NCBI GenBank assembly: GCA_963565915.1
Contig: OY751492.1
Span: forward strand, 2,480,001-2,544,000
Reading direction: 5' to 3'
Source of the DNA: Entoloma clypeatum
Taxonomy: Eukaryota > Basidiomycota > Agaricomycetes > Agaricales > Entolomataceae
Length of the DNA: 64,000 nt
Shown: piece after piece, positions 21,169 through 31,756 of the stretch
Layout: each line of letters opens with the position of its first letter
Position numbering within the stretch: the stretch's first letter is position 1
Made by a program: the position numbers and the translations under genes
The notes under the pieces: generated by a model
What the model was told of the DNA's origin: nothing
Database searches by the model: none
What the model saw: only the letters and a program-made list of their open reading frames with translations

Positions 21169-22276
21169 CAAAAGCGACATGCTCCGCTACATCCCCATGC
21201 AGCACCAAGTCACCCATGGGAAGACATAGGGATCGACGTTGTGGGACCGATACCAGAATCTGATGGAAAAAACGCAATTCTGGTCATCACGGATAGACAT
21301 TCGAAGATGCTTCACCTCATTCCGACAACCGTGGAACTATCGGCTGAAGGATTAGCCAAGATCTATCGGGATCAGATATGGAAGCTTCATGGGATCCCCA
21401 AGAAGATCATCAGCGATAGGGGACTGCAGTTCGCTGCGAAGTTCATGGAGATACTCTGCCGCATGTTAGGGATCAAGAGGAACCTGTCCACCGCATACCA
21501 CCCACAGACTGATGGACAGGCCGAGCGATCACATCAGAAAACAGAAGCATTCTTACGAAACTTTGTCAACCACCTACAGGATGATTGGGCAGAATGGATC
21601 GCAATCGCAGAGTTTCAGTACAATGACAAAGAACATCAGGCAACAAAGCACACCCCATTCTACCTCAACTACGGTTTACATCCGTGGAAGGGAGAACTCG
21701 TGTTAGAAGATACCAACCCGGCTGCCAACGACTTCTTGAAAAAACTCAAACAGGCACGAGAAGAAGCCAATGCTGCGCTGAAACAAGTACAGGATCAGAT
21801 GAAGAAGACAGTTGATACATGGCGAAGTCCGTCTTGGGACTACCACATCGGAGACAAGGTGTGGCTGGAAGGGACTAACATCAGGACCGATCGCCCCTCA
21901 AAGAAACTTGATGCACTCCGACATGGACCATTCAAAGTCCTAGAGAAGAAAGGAGCTAGCGCGTACCTTCTTGATCTTCCGAAGACTTGGAAGATGATTC
22001 ACCCTGTGTTCAACGAGACCCTGTTGTCACCATATGAAACTCCGAAGTACGCCATCCAGAAAAAGAAACCAGCCCCTGATCCGATCATCGTCGAAGGACG
22101 AGAAGAGTACCATGTGTCTATGAGACTCTCAAAAGTTCCGCAGAAAGATCCAGTACCTTGTTCAGTGGGAAGGATATGGCCCAGAAGAGAACACATGGGA
22201 ACCTCGAACTAATGTTCAGAACGCTCAAGATTTGATCCGTGATTTCCATCGGCAGAACCCGTCTCGACCACAATAA
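21169..22276 (+). pseudogene. A2 integrase core and chromodomain
   Basis: Same layout as in A1: core motifs VVGPIPESDGKNAILVITD, SDRGLQFAAKF (Leu for the usual Pro) and DGQAERSHQKTE, then the GPY/F-like module and the chromodomain ([17 protein letters not shown], about 22,160-22,215) in a shifted frame after the shared 5-bp deletion near 22,128. Unlike the upstream part, this half differs from A1 at about a dozen residues. Confidence 0.87.
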
Positions 22277-22409
22277 AAGATGAGTTCTCAAAACCCATGA
22301 CAGTATCGACCTCATCAGTCAACCACACACCGAGTTCCCCGCTCTAGTCTTCTCCCTGCCCAATATAGCCATCCCATTCTTCCTTTATCTCTCAACCATC
22401 CTCACTGCC

Positions 22410-22783
22410 ATGTCAAACACCATCGTCACCTCCACCTCCACCACTGACATCAACCCCGCCATCGCTGCCCTCATGAATGAGGCACTCTCCATGAGAGACC
22501 AAATCCACGCTCTCAAAACTTCCCTTGCCGTACTCCTCCATCGCCAGATGCATATCCGGCTCCACTCGCTGTCCAACCTACCCGTTGCCCCGAGTCCCGA
22601 GGAAAAACAAATTCTCGGAAACTACACCAGCACCCTCGTGATCAAGAATCGACGTATATTCGGCTGGCTATCAAAGGCCTCGAACTCGCCGTAGCCATCA
22701 ACGAGGAGTTGATATATGATTGGAGCCTCAAGGAAAGTCCGAACTGGTCCGATCCCAGCAACAATGAGGGATGGGGACAATGA
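22410..22783 (+). pseudogene. A2 small 3' ORF (ORF3), frameshifted
   Basis: Homolog of A1 5,000-5,371. The first 85 codons are in frame (MSNTIVTSTSTTDINP... up to KNRRI), then a 1-base loss near 22,660 shifts the frame, and the ending W-G-Q-stop is found at 22,783. A polypurine tract and the 3' LTR follow at 22,805-22,818. Confidence 0.6.
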
Positions 22784-22817
22784 CTCTGTGAGGACACAGA
22801 GCTTGAGGAGGGGAACA

Positions 22818-23151
22818 TGTTACGCACTTTTCCCTTGCATTGTACCTTCGTCATTTCTTTGACTCATCAGACTGCTTACTCATTTACCTTTACTCTACCA
22901 TTCTCCTTTAGTATACTTCGCTCCCGCACTGACTCGCACTCCGCAGTAGAGATTACTCAGTCCGCAGTCGTCTGACTCATCCGCACTGCCTTCCGCAGCT
23001 ACTGACTCACTCGCTACCGCTCGTAGCCAGTACTATATAAACCCCATGTACCATAGCTACATTCCTTAGATTTAGCAATCACTTTGCTCTTCGCCTTTCC
23101 ACTTTCCTGCATACTCTGCCCAAACCTTGGAACGGTTTGTTAAGCATAACA
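22818..23151 (+). repeat. A2 3' LTR
   Basis: 334 bp, beginning TGTTACGCACTTTTCC and ending AAGCATAACA. It lacks the 23-bp extra start of the 5' LTR, consistent with loss of one of two TGTTAYG direct repeats. It is followed by the TSD gttct, and copia gag then resumes. Confidence 0.9.
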
Positions 23152-23156
23152 GTTCT

Positions 23157-25591
23157 CGCAACACGCCGTGCACTCTATCGGATGGAAGCCAACGAAAATA
23201 ACTTCAACATGATTGAACATGTCTCGAAGCTGCGCTGACTGCAGGAGGAATTGCACGTAATGAACAACAAAGTCAACAATGAGGATTTCACGATGATCTT
23301 ACTCACCTCGTTGCCAGAAAGCTGGGACACATACACTTCGGCTTACCTTGGATCAAGTGGAAACAAACCAACAATCAAATCCCAGAGTTAATCGCAATCT
23401 TATATGAAGAAGATCAACATTGTAAAGGACGTGTGATGGGCACTGGCAGATCGATGTTTCAGGCGAAAAATTTCTCAAAAGAAAGGAAGACTCACAAGGA
23501 TAATGGAAACTCAGACAAAGAATGCTATAATTGCCACAAAAAGGGCCATATCTCATGGGATTGTTGGGCCAAGGGCGGAGGTAGCGAGGAAAAGGGTCCT
23601 AAGGGAAAGGGATCAGGAAAAGGAGGTCACAGGACAAACCAAGCTGCCGAAAACATGAACCAACTACTCACCGATGCATCATATATGGCAAATGATGGCA
23701 ACACAGATCAGTTCTTAAACTACGACTGGTTGCTGGATTCCGGAACCACATCACACATTTGCACGGCACACAATGCATTCATCACTTATGAGAAATTGAC
23801 AGGTGTGACTGTTAAGGAAGTTGGAAAGGGACTGGCAGAGGTTGCAGGACGAGGGACGGTGGTGGTGAAATTTTCTGTGGAAGGAAAAATCATCAGACAT
23901 CAACTCCGTGAGGTACTGCACATACCAGAAGCGCTGAACTGCCTTCTCTCAATCAGTTGGATTGACGACAGTGGAGGACATGTCGATTTCCGAAATGGGA
24001 GTTGCAAGATCATCAATGCCAAGAAAATGGTCATCGGAACTGGAAAGAAAGTTTGACTTTATCAATTATTCACTCGCGCAGAGCTCCCTGGACAGGAAAA
24101 GGCAAATCTCGCAAAATCAGATGCACTCACATGGGACCAGTGGCACAGACAATTTGGGCACATCTCCATTAGTGCATTGGAGCGACTGAAAAGAGAAGGA
24201 TTGGTGAACGGACTCACCATTGATGAAACATTGATCACATTGCCTACCTGCGAATCTTGTATCCAGGCCAAGCAGGCACACTGTCCATTCCCAAAAGAAG
24301 CAGAGCACCGAGCCGAGGAGGCCAGAGAACGTATCGTGGGCGATGTCTGGGGACCTGCATGCGTCAAATCCATTGGGGGATGGAATTATTATGTCTTGTT
24401 CTTGGATGATGGGAAATGGCTCAGTACCGTGCTATTCCTAAAGAAGAAAAGCAACACATTCCAGCACATCAAAGAATACATGGCAATCATAGAGAGGAAA
24501 TTTGGACACTCACCAAAATACCTGTGATTCGACAATGGAGGAGAGTTTGTTAACCCCGAGATGTGTGCATGGACAGCTGAAAAAGGAATTATTATGGAAA
24601 CAACAGCACCATACTCACCTTCCCAAAACAGAATCACAGAACGATTCAACCGAACGATCTTGGAATCAAAAAGGGTTACCTGCATTTCTGTGGGATGAGG
24701 CTGTTGCACATGTGGTCTATTTATGGAATCGAGCACCCACCAAGGCCCTGCAGGGAGCAACACCATTTGAGGCTTGGACAGGCGTTAAACCAGATGTATT
24801 GCACCTGAGGGAATTTGGTTGCAATGTATGGATTTTGGATGAGGATAAAAATAGGTCAAAGCTTGCACCTAAATCAAGGAAGATGGTCTTCACAGGATTT
24901 GAGGACGGGCCGAAGGCAGTAAGGTATTACGACGTGGGGAGTCGGAAAATCAAAGTGTTGAGAAACTTTGTTTTCAACAAAAATGATGAGCCGAGGGATC
25001 TCGAAATGGAAATCGACTTACCAGGTTTGCCTGCCAAGGGGGAGGACCCTGATTCCCACGGATGTGTCAACAGTCCAAACTTAGAATGACCCACCAAGAT
25101 CCTAACCCAAGTATCTTCCACAGACACTCCACTGCCAAAACAAGACCAAGGACCTCATCAGGATGGACCCCGGACACCAGACAATTATGCACCAAGGCAA
25201 CACACATCAATTACCAGAAAATGAACAACCCCCGAGCTCAGCCAGCAAAGAGAGGTGAACCACAGCCACTGACACAGCCACTGATCACACCATGGGGACC
25301 ATCAAATCAACCAACCGCATCATCAACTGCAAAGTTGAAAGAGAAACACTGCACCAACCTCGCATTTGAAAATGTCTTGGAGGCATTCGCGGAGGACTTC
25401 ATCGAGAAGCTGATGGAAATGTCAATGGCAGCCATGGGAGTCGAAAAGATGCCGAAAACAGCATGGGATGCTTTGGAGAGTGACGAGGACAAACAATGGA
25501 GTGTGGCGGTGGACGAAGAAGTGGCACGGCTGAGGGAAATGGGAACCTGGGAGGTTACGGATCTGCTGGAAGGACACCAGGCAATCAAGAG
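23157..25591 (+). pseudogene. Copia-2 gag end, zinc knuckle, protease, integrase
   Basis: In order: the gag end; a CCHC knuckle (CYNCHKKGHISWDC, 23,523-23,564); protease with DSGTTSH (usually DSGATSH, about 23,739-23,760); GAG-pre-integrase (WHRQFGHISISALERLK, with a TCESC pair); and an integrase core with VGDVWGPA, FLDDGK and F-D-N-G-G-E-F. Stops include TGA at 24,525-24,527, just before F-D-N-G-G, probably from CGA. Several frame changes occur (near 23,230, 24,057 and 25,089). It ends at the target site atcaagag, where the hAT-like element inserted. Confidence 0.85.
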
Positions 25592-26414
25592 AAGGCAATG
25601 GCATGGGTCAGGGTAACCCCCCCAGGTTATGGGTTGGGGTATCAACGGGTCAGGGTACGGGTCATGTTTTCGCAACCCGCGACCCCTGGCAGTACCCGTC
25701 ACATGTCACGCTCTGATGTGGCACTGCCTTGGGACTCTTCGCCAATGCCCACACCTGGTGCCCAAGGCTGGCTCTTGCCCAAACACCCAACGGCTGTCTG
25801 CCGCTCTCAACGGTCACATCTCGCCCCCACCACTGCCCAACGGCTGTCTCTTGTGCCAACGGCCATCTCTCGCCACCCAACAGGCACCTCTTGTGCCCAA
25901 CGGTCCCCACATGCACCCAACCGCCCCCCCACATGCCCAACGGCCGCCACTTGTGCCCAACTGCCCCCACACATGACCAACTGCTGCCACTCGCCCCCAC
26001 CAGCCCCCACACGTGCCCAACCGCCCCCACACATGCCCAATGGCCGCCACTCGCCCCAACGACACCTCTCACGCCCACCAGCTGCCACACGCGCCCACTG
26101 CCCTGAATGGCCATGCATCACGCCCCACTCGCACCTGGAGGAGAAGAGTGGGGCTGGGAGGATGGGGCTGGGGACAACAAGTCCCCAGCAGGGTGTGGTA
26201 TGATGCGTGCATCCCACACGCATCTCGTAGTTTTTTTTTTGGTAGTTTAAATACATGTTTTTTCTACTGCAAACACCTGCGTGGGAACCCAAACCCATCG
26301 GTACCCGCGTGTACCTGTGCTGCATCTACCTGTGGGTCAACGGATTGCTACTCATGCGGGTACGGGTATGGGTCGGTGTTGTCATACCCATGGGAGTACC
26401 CGTGCCATTGCCTA
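25592..26414 (+). mobile_element. hAT-like element G, copy 1, with GCCCAACGGC minisatellite
   Basis: 823 bp. The ends are inverted: aaggcaatggcatgggt at the left and the reverse of taggcaatggcacgggt at the right. 8-bp TSD atcaagag / atcgagag (25,584-25,591 and 26,415-26,422, one transition). Removing it rejoins copia codons as Q-A-I-K-S-K-W-V-F. The interior holds many tandem copies of a motif of about 20-21 bp built on GCCCAACSGC (25,770-26,100). A near-identical copy lies at 34,114-34,980. Long ORFs rich in Pro, His and Thr here are only translations of the array. Confidence 0.9.
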
Positions 26415-26422
26415 ATCGAGAG

Positions 26423-27805
26423 CAAATGGGTTTTCATGAAGAAGAAGGACAAAAACGGGAACACAATTCGCTACAAGGCCAGACTCGTTGCACAAGGATT
26501 CTCGCAGAAACCTGGAACCAACTACAGCAACAACACAACGTTCGCACCAGTTATGCGATTTGAGAGCTTACGCACTGTACTTGGACTAGCCGCAATGTAC
26601 GACTGGGACGTACGACAAATGGATGTCAAAACAGCATACCTGAATGGCTACCTTGAGGAGGAATTATACATGGAGCAACCAGAGGGCTATGACGACGGAA
26701 CTGGACGCGTCTGCCAACTCATACAAGCACTCTACGGATTGCAGCAGGCAGGAAATGTATGGAACAAAGAGTGGAATCGGGCGATGGAGGAGCTGGGCTA
26801 TACATGATTGAAATCCGACTACTGTTGCTTCCTACGCCGCGAAAACGAGAAGTTCTCAATCATCTTGGTATGGGTTGACGAGGTTATCACCATCATGAAC
26901 AACGCCGAGGAATCAGATCGCGTCGAACACAAAATCAAGATGAAATTTGAAATAAACATCATCGGTGAACCCACTATTCTCCTAGGCATGAAAATCAATT
27001 GAGACAATGACAAGAAGACTATTTCATTGTCACAAGGTCACTACATTGACACAATGCTCGAACGATTCGGTCTGAAGGATGCAAATCCAGTCTCAACCCC
27101 CATGGACCCCAACGTAAACATGGATTGGGATGAAGGAGATGAGGGGGACAAGAATGGGTCAAAAGATGGCAAGGATAACAGGGGATCGGGTGCATATGCC
27201 ACCGTGATTGGCTCACTGATGTATGCGGCACTTGGGACGAGGCCAGACGTCACCTATGCAGTTCAACAACTTGCACAATTCACGAAGAACCCACAGGTGA
27301 AGCATTGGACAGCTGTCAAATGTGTTTTTCGATACCTAAAAGGCACACGCAACCGTACACTTACATTCAGCGGTAACGACCAAGACTGGACAATGGAATT
27401 CACAATATACTGCGACGCAGACTGGGCATTGAACGCCGAGCGAAAATCCACAAGTGGCTATGTTTTGCTACTCGCAGGGGGAGCTGTCACTTGGAGTGCA
27501 AAGAAGCAATTGACTGTGGCGCTTTCAATGGCCAAAGCTGAATACATTGTAGCGACTCACGTCGCAAAACAGGTTTTATGGCACAGAACATTTTTTGAAG
27601 AACTCGGGATTCCACAACCCCTTACTTCGACCATCTATTGCAACAATCAAGCCGCAATCGCTATCACTCACCATCCCGAATTTCATGCACGAACGAAACA
27701 TATTGACATCACCTTACATTTTCTATGTGATCTAGTCAAAAATGGAACACTCGACATTGTCTATGTGGCATCTAGCAAAAATGTGGCGGACATATTCACG
27801 AGGGG
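26423..27805 (+). pseudogene. Copia-2 reverse transcriptase and RNase H
   Basis: Starts KWVFMKKKDKNGNTIRYKAR, then QMDVKTAYLNGYLEEELYM (RT). The catalytic box is WVDEV instead of YVDDV, so the second Asp is lost. RNase H follows (YCDADWALNAERKSTSGY, then a degenerate ALSMAKAEYIVATH for the usual STTEAEY) and the end motif KHIDITLHF...VADIFTR. TGA stops at 26,806-26,808 and 27,001-27,003 split it into three ORFs. The sequence after 27,805 is not copia. Confidence 0.88.
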
Positions 27806-27855
27806 CCCTTTGGTGGGAGAGGGGGCATTGGGCACGAGGAGGGGCCATTGGTCAT

Positions 27856-29089
27856 TGTTATGCTGAACAATAGTGTTTAAAAGTCCGGTCCAGTTCTTGT
27901 TTTTTTGCAGTTTATTCTTTTTTAAAAATGGCTTCAGAAAGAAGTCCAGATAAAATCACTAAAATTACCGAAATATTTGGGCAGATGGAGGGCTTAGAAA
28001 ACCGGGGGGTCTTCTCTTGGATGAAAAGATTCTGCCCAGCCATTGTTGAGATATTTCAACATGTCATAAAAGCAAATGGCAGCTAAAATAAATGGGGTCA
28101 TCTCTTGGATGATGAAATTCCATCCAGTAGTTGTTGAGATATTCACAAAAACAAAAAAAACTGGACCTTTAAACACTACTTAACAAACTGTTCCAAGGTT
28201 CGGGTGGAGTATGCAGGAAGTGGAAAGGCAAAGAGCAATGTGATTGCTAAATCTAAGGAATGTAGCTATGGTACATGATGTTTATATAGTACTGACTACG
28301 AGCGGTAGCAAATGAGTCAGTAACTGCAGAAGGCAGTGCGCATGAGTAAGACAACTGCAGACTGAGTAATACTACTGTGGAGCTGAGTAAGGTTACTGCT
28401 GCAGAGCTGAATAAGGCTACTGCGGACTGAGTCATACTGGGAATCTAAGGGAGTGAAAGTAGGTATTAAATATAGTGTATTTGTAAGAGGGCGCCGAGTC
28501 GGAATGATAAGTAAAAGAGATGATGTGGTCTGCATACCATAGAGTCCATAACATGTTCCCCTCTTCAAGCTCTGTGTCCTCACAGAGTCATTGTCCCCAT
28601 TGCTCATTGTTGTTGGGATCGGACCAGTTCAGACTCTCCTTGAGGCTCCAATCATATATTCACTCCTTGTTGATGGCAACAGTGAGTTTGAGGCCTTTGA
28701 TAGCCAGCTGAATATGCCGATTTTTGATGACGAGGGTGCTGGTGTAATTCCCGAGAATTTTGTTTCTCCTCAGGACTCAGGGCGACAGGGAGGTTGGACA
28801 GTGAGTGAAGCCAGATATGCATCTGTCAATGAAGGACGTCGGCAAGGGAAATTTTGAGGGCATGGATTTGGTCTCTCATGGAGAGTGCTTTGTTCATGAG
28901 GGCGGCAATGGCGGGGTTGATGTCAGTGGTGGAGGTGGAGGTAGTGGTGGTGTTAGACATGGCGGCGAGGATGGTTGAGAGATAGAAGAAGAATGGGGAG
29001 GCTATATCAGGCAGGGAAGGGACTAGAGTGGGGAACTCGGTGTGTGGTTGGCTGATGAGGTCAATACTGTCATGGGTTTCGAAAGTTGT
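27856..29089 (-). mobile_element. Family A truncated copy A4 (3' LTR plus 3' end)
   Basis: Minus strand. The 3' LTR (27,856-28,553, interrupted by a MITE) begins tgttatgctgaacaa and continues cttaacaaactgttcc at 28,179. The polypurine tract and the ruined small ORF3 (about 28,590-28,960) follow, then the sequence equivalent to A1 5,372-5,490. It is cut at 29,089 by the LTR of element E. It is more diverged than A1-A3. Confidence 0.85.
27871..28178 (+). mobile_element. hAT-like MITE, 308 bp
   Basis: Starts tagtgtttaaaagtccgg and ends ...ggacctttaaacacta. TSD ctgaacaa / cttaacaa (27,863-27,870 and 28,179-28,186, one mismatch), inside the A4 LTR. The termini belong to the family at 3,542 and 35,208, but the interior differs (AT-rich, no GACTGG clusters). 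Confidence 0.85.
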
Positions 29090-29567
29090 TGTTACAGTCT
29101 GATCAGCTCCGACGATTTCCGACCAGTTCCGACACCTCTGACACCTCTGACATTTTGACTAATACTTATTATGCACATTTACTGTTATGAATCTTGTTAC
29201 TATGTACATTACTTACATCCAACCATTTTACTTATGTTAAGCATCTCCGACAGCCACTCGTTATCTGACTCCGACAAAGCCACACGTCCTCCAACATAGT
29301 ATATAAACTTATGTAGAATCATGTAATAGCTTCAGTTTGAATATCAACTTAGATTCAACATCACACCTCCTGTCCTCTTTCCTATTCTTAACTTGAGTCC
29401 AACCTCCGACCCTCCAATCCTCCGATCCTCCGAAATAAGGACACCGACATATTAGCGAGGGCACAACACACAAGTTGAAGCCAAGTCCCTGCCCCTACAT
29501 TGCATGCGCTCCAACCCTCCGACATGTCCGACGTAGCTCCGATGTTTTTGCTGATCAGTTCTTGACA
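29090..29567 (+). repeat. Element E 5' LTR
   Basis: 478 bp, tgttacag...gttcttgaca. Contains a TATA-like box (tagtatataaac, about 29,297-29,310) and many CTCCGAC motifs. Its partner is at 37,241-37,726. Several differences between them are CpG transitions. Confidence 0.9.
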
Positions 29568-29612
29568 GTATATTCAAACTGCCACTCGCTTATCCGTATT
29601 TCTAATTCCAGT

Positions 29613-30553
29613 TATGGCAGCCCGCAACACTCAGAACTCCCGTGCAGCAGCAGCCACAGTGGAAGCTTCAAAGCTGCAGGACACCAGGGCGACATTTCTA
29701 CATACATTCCAAGATTTTCCTGCAGAAGAATCCTGACCCCATATCTCCAACACCTCATCTCCGAACACCTCAGACACAGGTACCTCCGATTCCTGAAGGA
29801 TCCCATCATTCTCACAAATCTCGGACCTCTCCTTTCAACGACAACAATCCTTTCTGTCATGAGCAAACTCCAAACCTCGCCAAAGCAATTATGCTTATGA
29901 CGCAGGAGCTCCAATGCAGAGAGACTCCGAAGACTCCGAAAAAGAAGTCGAAGGAACCCGACACCTTTGATGGCTCTGACTCTCGGAAACTCACCAGTTT
30001 CCTCACACACTGCACCCTGTATTTCCAAAACAACCCCACTTTTGATGATGATGACAACAAAGTCAGTTTTGCTCTGTCGTACCTCCGAGGAACCACACTC
30101 GAATGGTTTGAGCCCACCCTCTTGGGAGAGTCCAATGACGACACTGTCTGGTTGGATGATCAGTCCGCCTTTGTGCATATCCTCCCATCCGAGTTCGGAC
30201 CAATAGATCGGACTGGAGAAGCAGAGGACAGTCTGGATCACCTTGGATGTGCGACAATCAGAAGATCCTATATTACAACGTGGACTTCAAATGTCTTTCT
30301 GCTTGCACACAGTGGGATGACAGCGCGCTCCAACTCTCTGAAATCTGCCCTCTCCAACAAACTTGGCAAAGACGGGAAATTAACTCCCCAAGAATGCCAA
30401 TGTCGATTTGACAATAACTTATGCATGTTTTGTGGCAGCGTGGGTCATCGGGCTTCCAACTGCTCAAAGAAATCGTCTTCTAACGCCAAGACAAAGGCCC
30501 GTGCGGCCCAAGCTGAGGACAAATTGGAGAAGACGACCAAGTCAAAAAAATAG
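29613..30553 (+). pseudogene. Element E gag with zinc knuckle
   Basis: ATG at 29,613 (M-A-A-R-N-T-Q-N-S), like element D gag, soon broken by stops. It carries a capsid-like region (KEPDTFDGSDSRKLTSFL, then FALSYLRGTTLEWFEP) and one CCHC knuckle (CMFCGSVGHRASNC, about 30,424-30,465). Compared with D, a stretch after E-D-S-L-D-H-L is garbled and partly lost. The product would be the virus-like-particle shell; this copy is dead. Confidence 0.83.
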
Positions 30554-30612
30554 TAAGCAGTCCTCAGATTCCAGCATGTACTGGGGATTGTGTTGACTCC
30601 TTTTGTGCATCT

Positions 30613-31468
30613 TTGGAAACCCTCCGCCTCAATGTGTCCACTCTCCCAAATCCAAACTTTTTATGTATTGATTTGATATCTCTGACCTTTTCCGATTCTC
30701 TTCTGATAAAGACTCTTATTGATTCTGGTTCTACACATTTCTTCGCAGATACCAGATTTATTTCTTCTCTAAACTTATCTCCGACTCTGATTCCTTCACC
30801 TATGGTTTTGAAACTTTTTGACAGTTCTTCAAATACTTATATCATGCAATCTATCAATCTTCCTCTCCAATTTCCTGCTGGTGAACTTCTGACTGTCACA
30901 TTTTATGTGACAACCCTTGATTAGTCTTGTAATTTGGTTCTAGAACACAACTGGCTCACCTGCTACAATCCGTTGATTGACTGTGTATTGGGCAGTATCT
31001 TATTCCGTTCTACATTGCCTGACACTCCGAGTCCGATTCCAACATCGACTGCTGAGGCAGCCCCGCCACCTCCGCAGTGTCTGCCCTCTCCAATGGGCAC
31101 CTCTGATCCACTCACTCCGAACACCTCCAACCTGCCACAGATTACCATGGTCAATGCAGCCACATATCTCCATGCTTGTAAAGCTCCTGGGGCATATGCT
31201 TTCCATGTTCACCTCTCCGACATCTCAATTCCACATTGGTCTCTGACAATGCTCCCGACCTCTCTGGCATACCTGAGGAATACCACAATTTTGCTGATGT
31301 ATTCAGTAAGAAAAAAGCTGACACCCTTGCACCCCACTGACCTTACAACCTCAAGATCAATTTAGAGGAAGGAACTTCCCCTCTGATTGGTCCGATGTAC
31401 TCACTCTCGCAATCCAAACTTGGATCCCTCCGAGACTTCATCAACAAGCACCTCAACATCAGTTTCAT
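30613..31468 (+). pseudogene. Element E protease and start of RT
   Basis: Retropepsin motif LIDSGSTHFFADTRF (30,716-30,760), then a TAG at 30,922-30,924 inside T-L-D-stop. After the proline-rich linker come remnants of RT N-terminal sequence; TGA at 31,338-31,340 stands where element D has CGA (P-Y-D-L-K). It ends at the tttcat site, where an antisense copia fragment is inserted. Confidence 0.78.
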
Positions 31469-31756
31469 GAAATATGAAATGCATGATGGCAATGTGTGGA
31501 GATGCGGAGGTAACAGATGTCCGGAATGTCGGAGGATGATCGGAGTGGATCGGAGATTTGGAGACGGATATAACAATTAGGAAGCCAATCTCCTGGAAGA
31601 GTTGGATTACCCATTTTACTTGGCGGCTGCAATCAGACATCACCATGTACTCTGCCTCAGTAGATGAGTGAGCAATGGTTTTTTGTAGACAACAAGTCCA
31701 GCCTACAGAAGCACCTGCAAGCTTCAGAAAAAAGCCAGTGCAGCTTCAATGCTTAA
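31469..31756 (-). mobile_element. Copia RNase H fragment, antisense, inside element E RT
   Basis: 288 bp. On the minus strand it reads a copia RNase H piece (K-T-I-A-H-S-S-T-E-A-E-Y-M, then VMSDCSRQVKWVIQLFQEIG). The direct repeat tttcat lies on both sides (31,463-31,468 and 31,757-31,762), and taking it out rejoins the gypsy RT (N-I-S-F-I-R). No LTR or terminal repeat is seen, so how it arrived is unclear. Confidence 0.75.

Larger units (their letters stand above)
16617..23151 (+). mobile_element. Ty3/gypsy family A copy A2, full length
   Basis: About 6.5 kb, plus strand. 5' LTR 16,617-16,973, 3' LTR 22,818-23,151, perfect 5-bp TSD gttct (16,612-16,616 and 23,152-23,156), polypurine tract GAGGAGGGGAACA before the 3' LTR. 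The same gene order as A1, which lies inverted 5.4 kb to the left. Between 17,047 and 21,342 the two copies are almost identical; outside that tract they differ by several percent, and the U3 parts of their LTRs are unrelated over most of their length. Confidence 0.95.
15965..27805 (+). mobile_element. Ty1/copia retrotransposon Copia-2, interrupted twice
   Basis: Pieces: probable 5' LTR (about 15,965-16,178), gag start (16,270-16,616), gag end to before RT (23,157-25,591), and RT-RNase H (26,423-27,805). The interruptions are family A copy A2 (5-bp TSD gttct) and a hAT-like element (8-bp TSD). Removing either restores the copia reading frame. The 3' end is missing: after G-V-A-D-I-F-T-R type sequence at 27,805 only about 50 bp of GGGCATTGGGC-type repeat separates it from the next LTR. 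The LTR start is uncertain. Confidence 0.88.

Noticed and set aside
25496..26203. Pro/His/Thr/Cys-rich ORFs over 25.5-26.2 kb and 34.1-34.8 kb
   Set aside because: They are open only because a 21-bp-like unit is repeated in frame; the arrays lie inside transposon G, differ in length between copies and are open in several frames at once.
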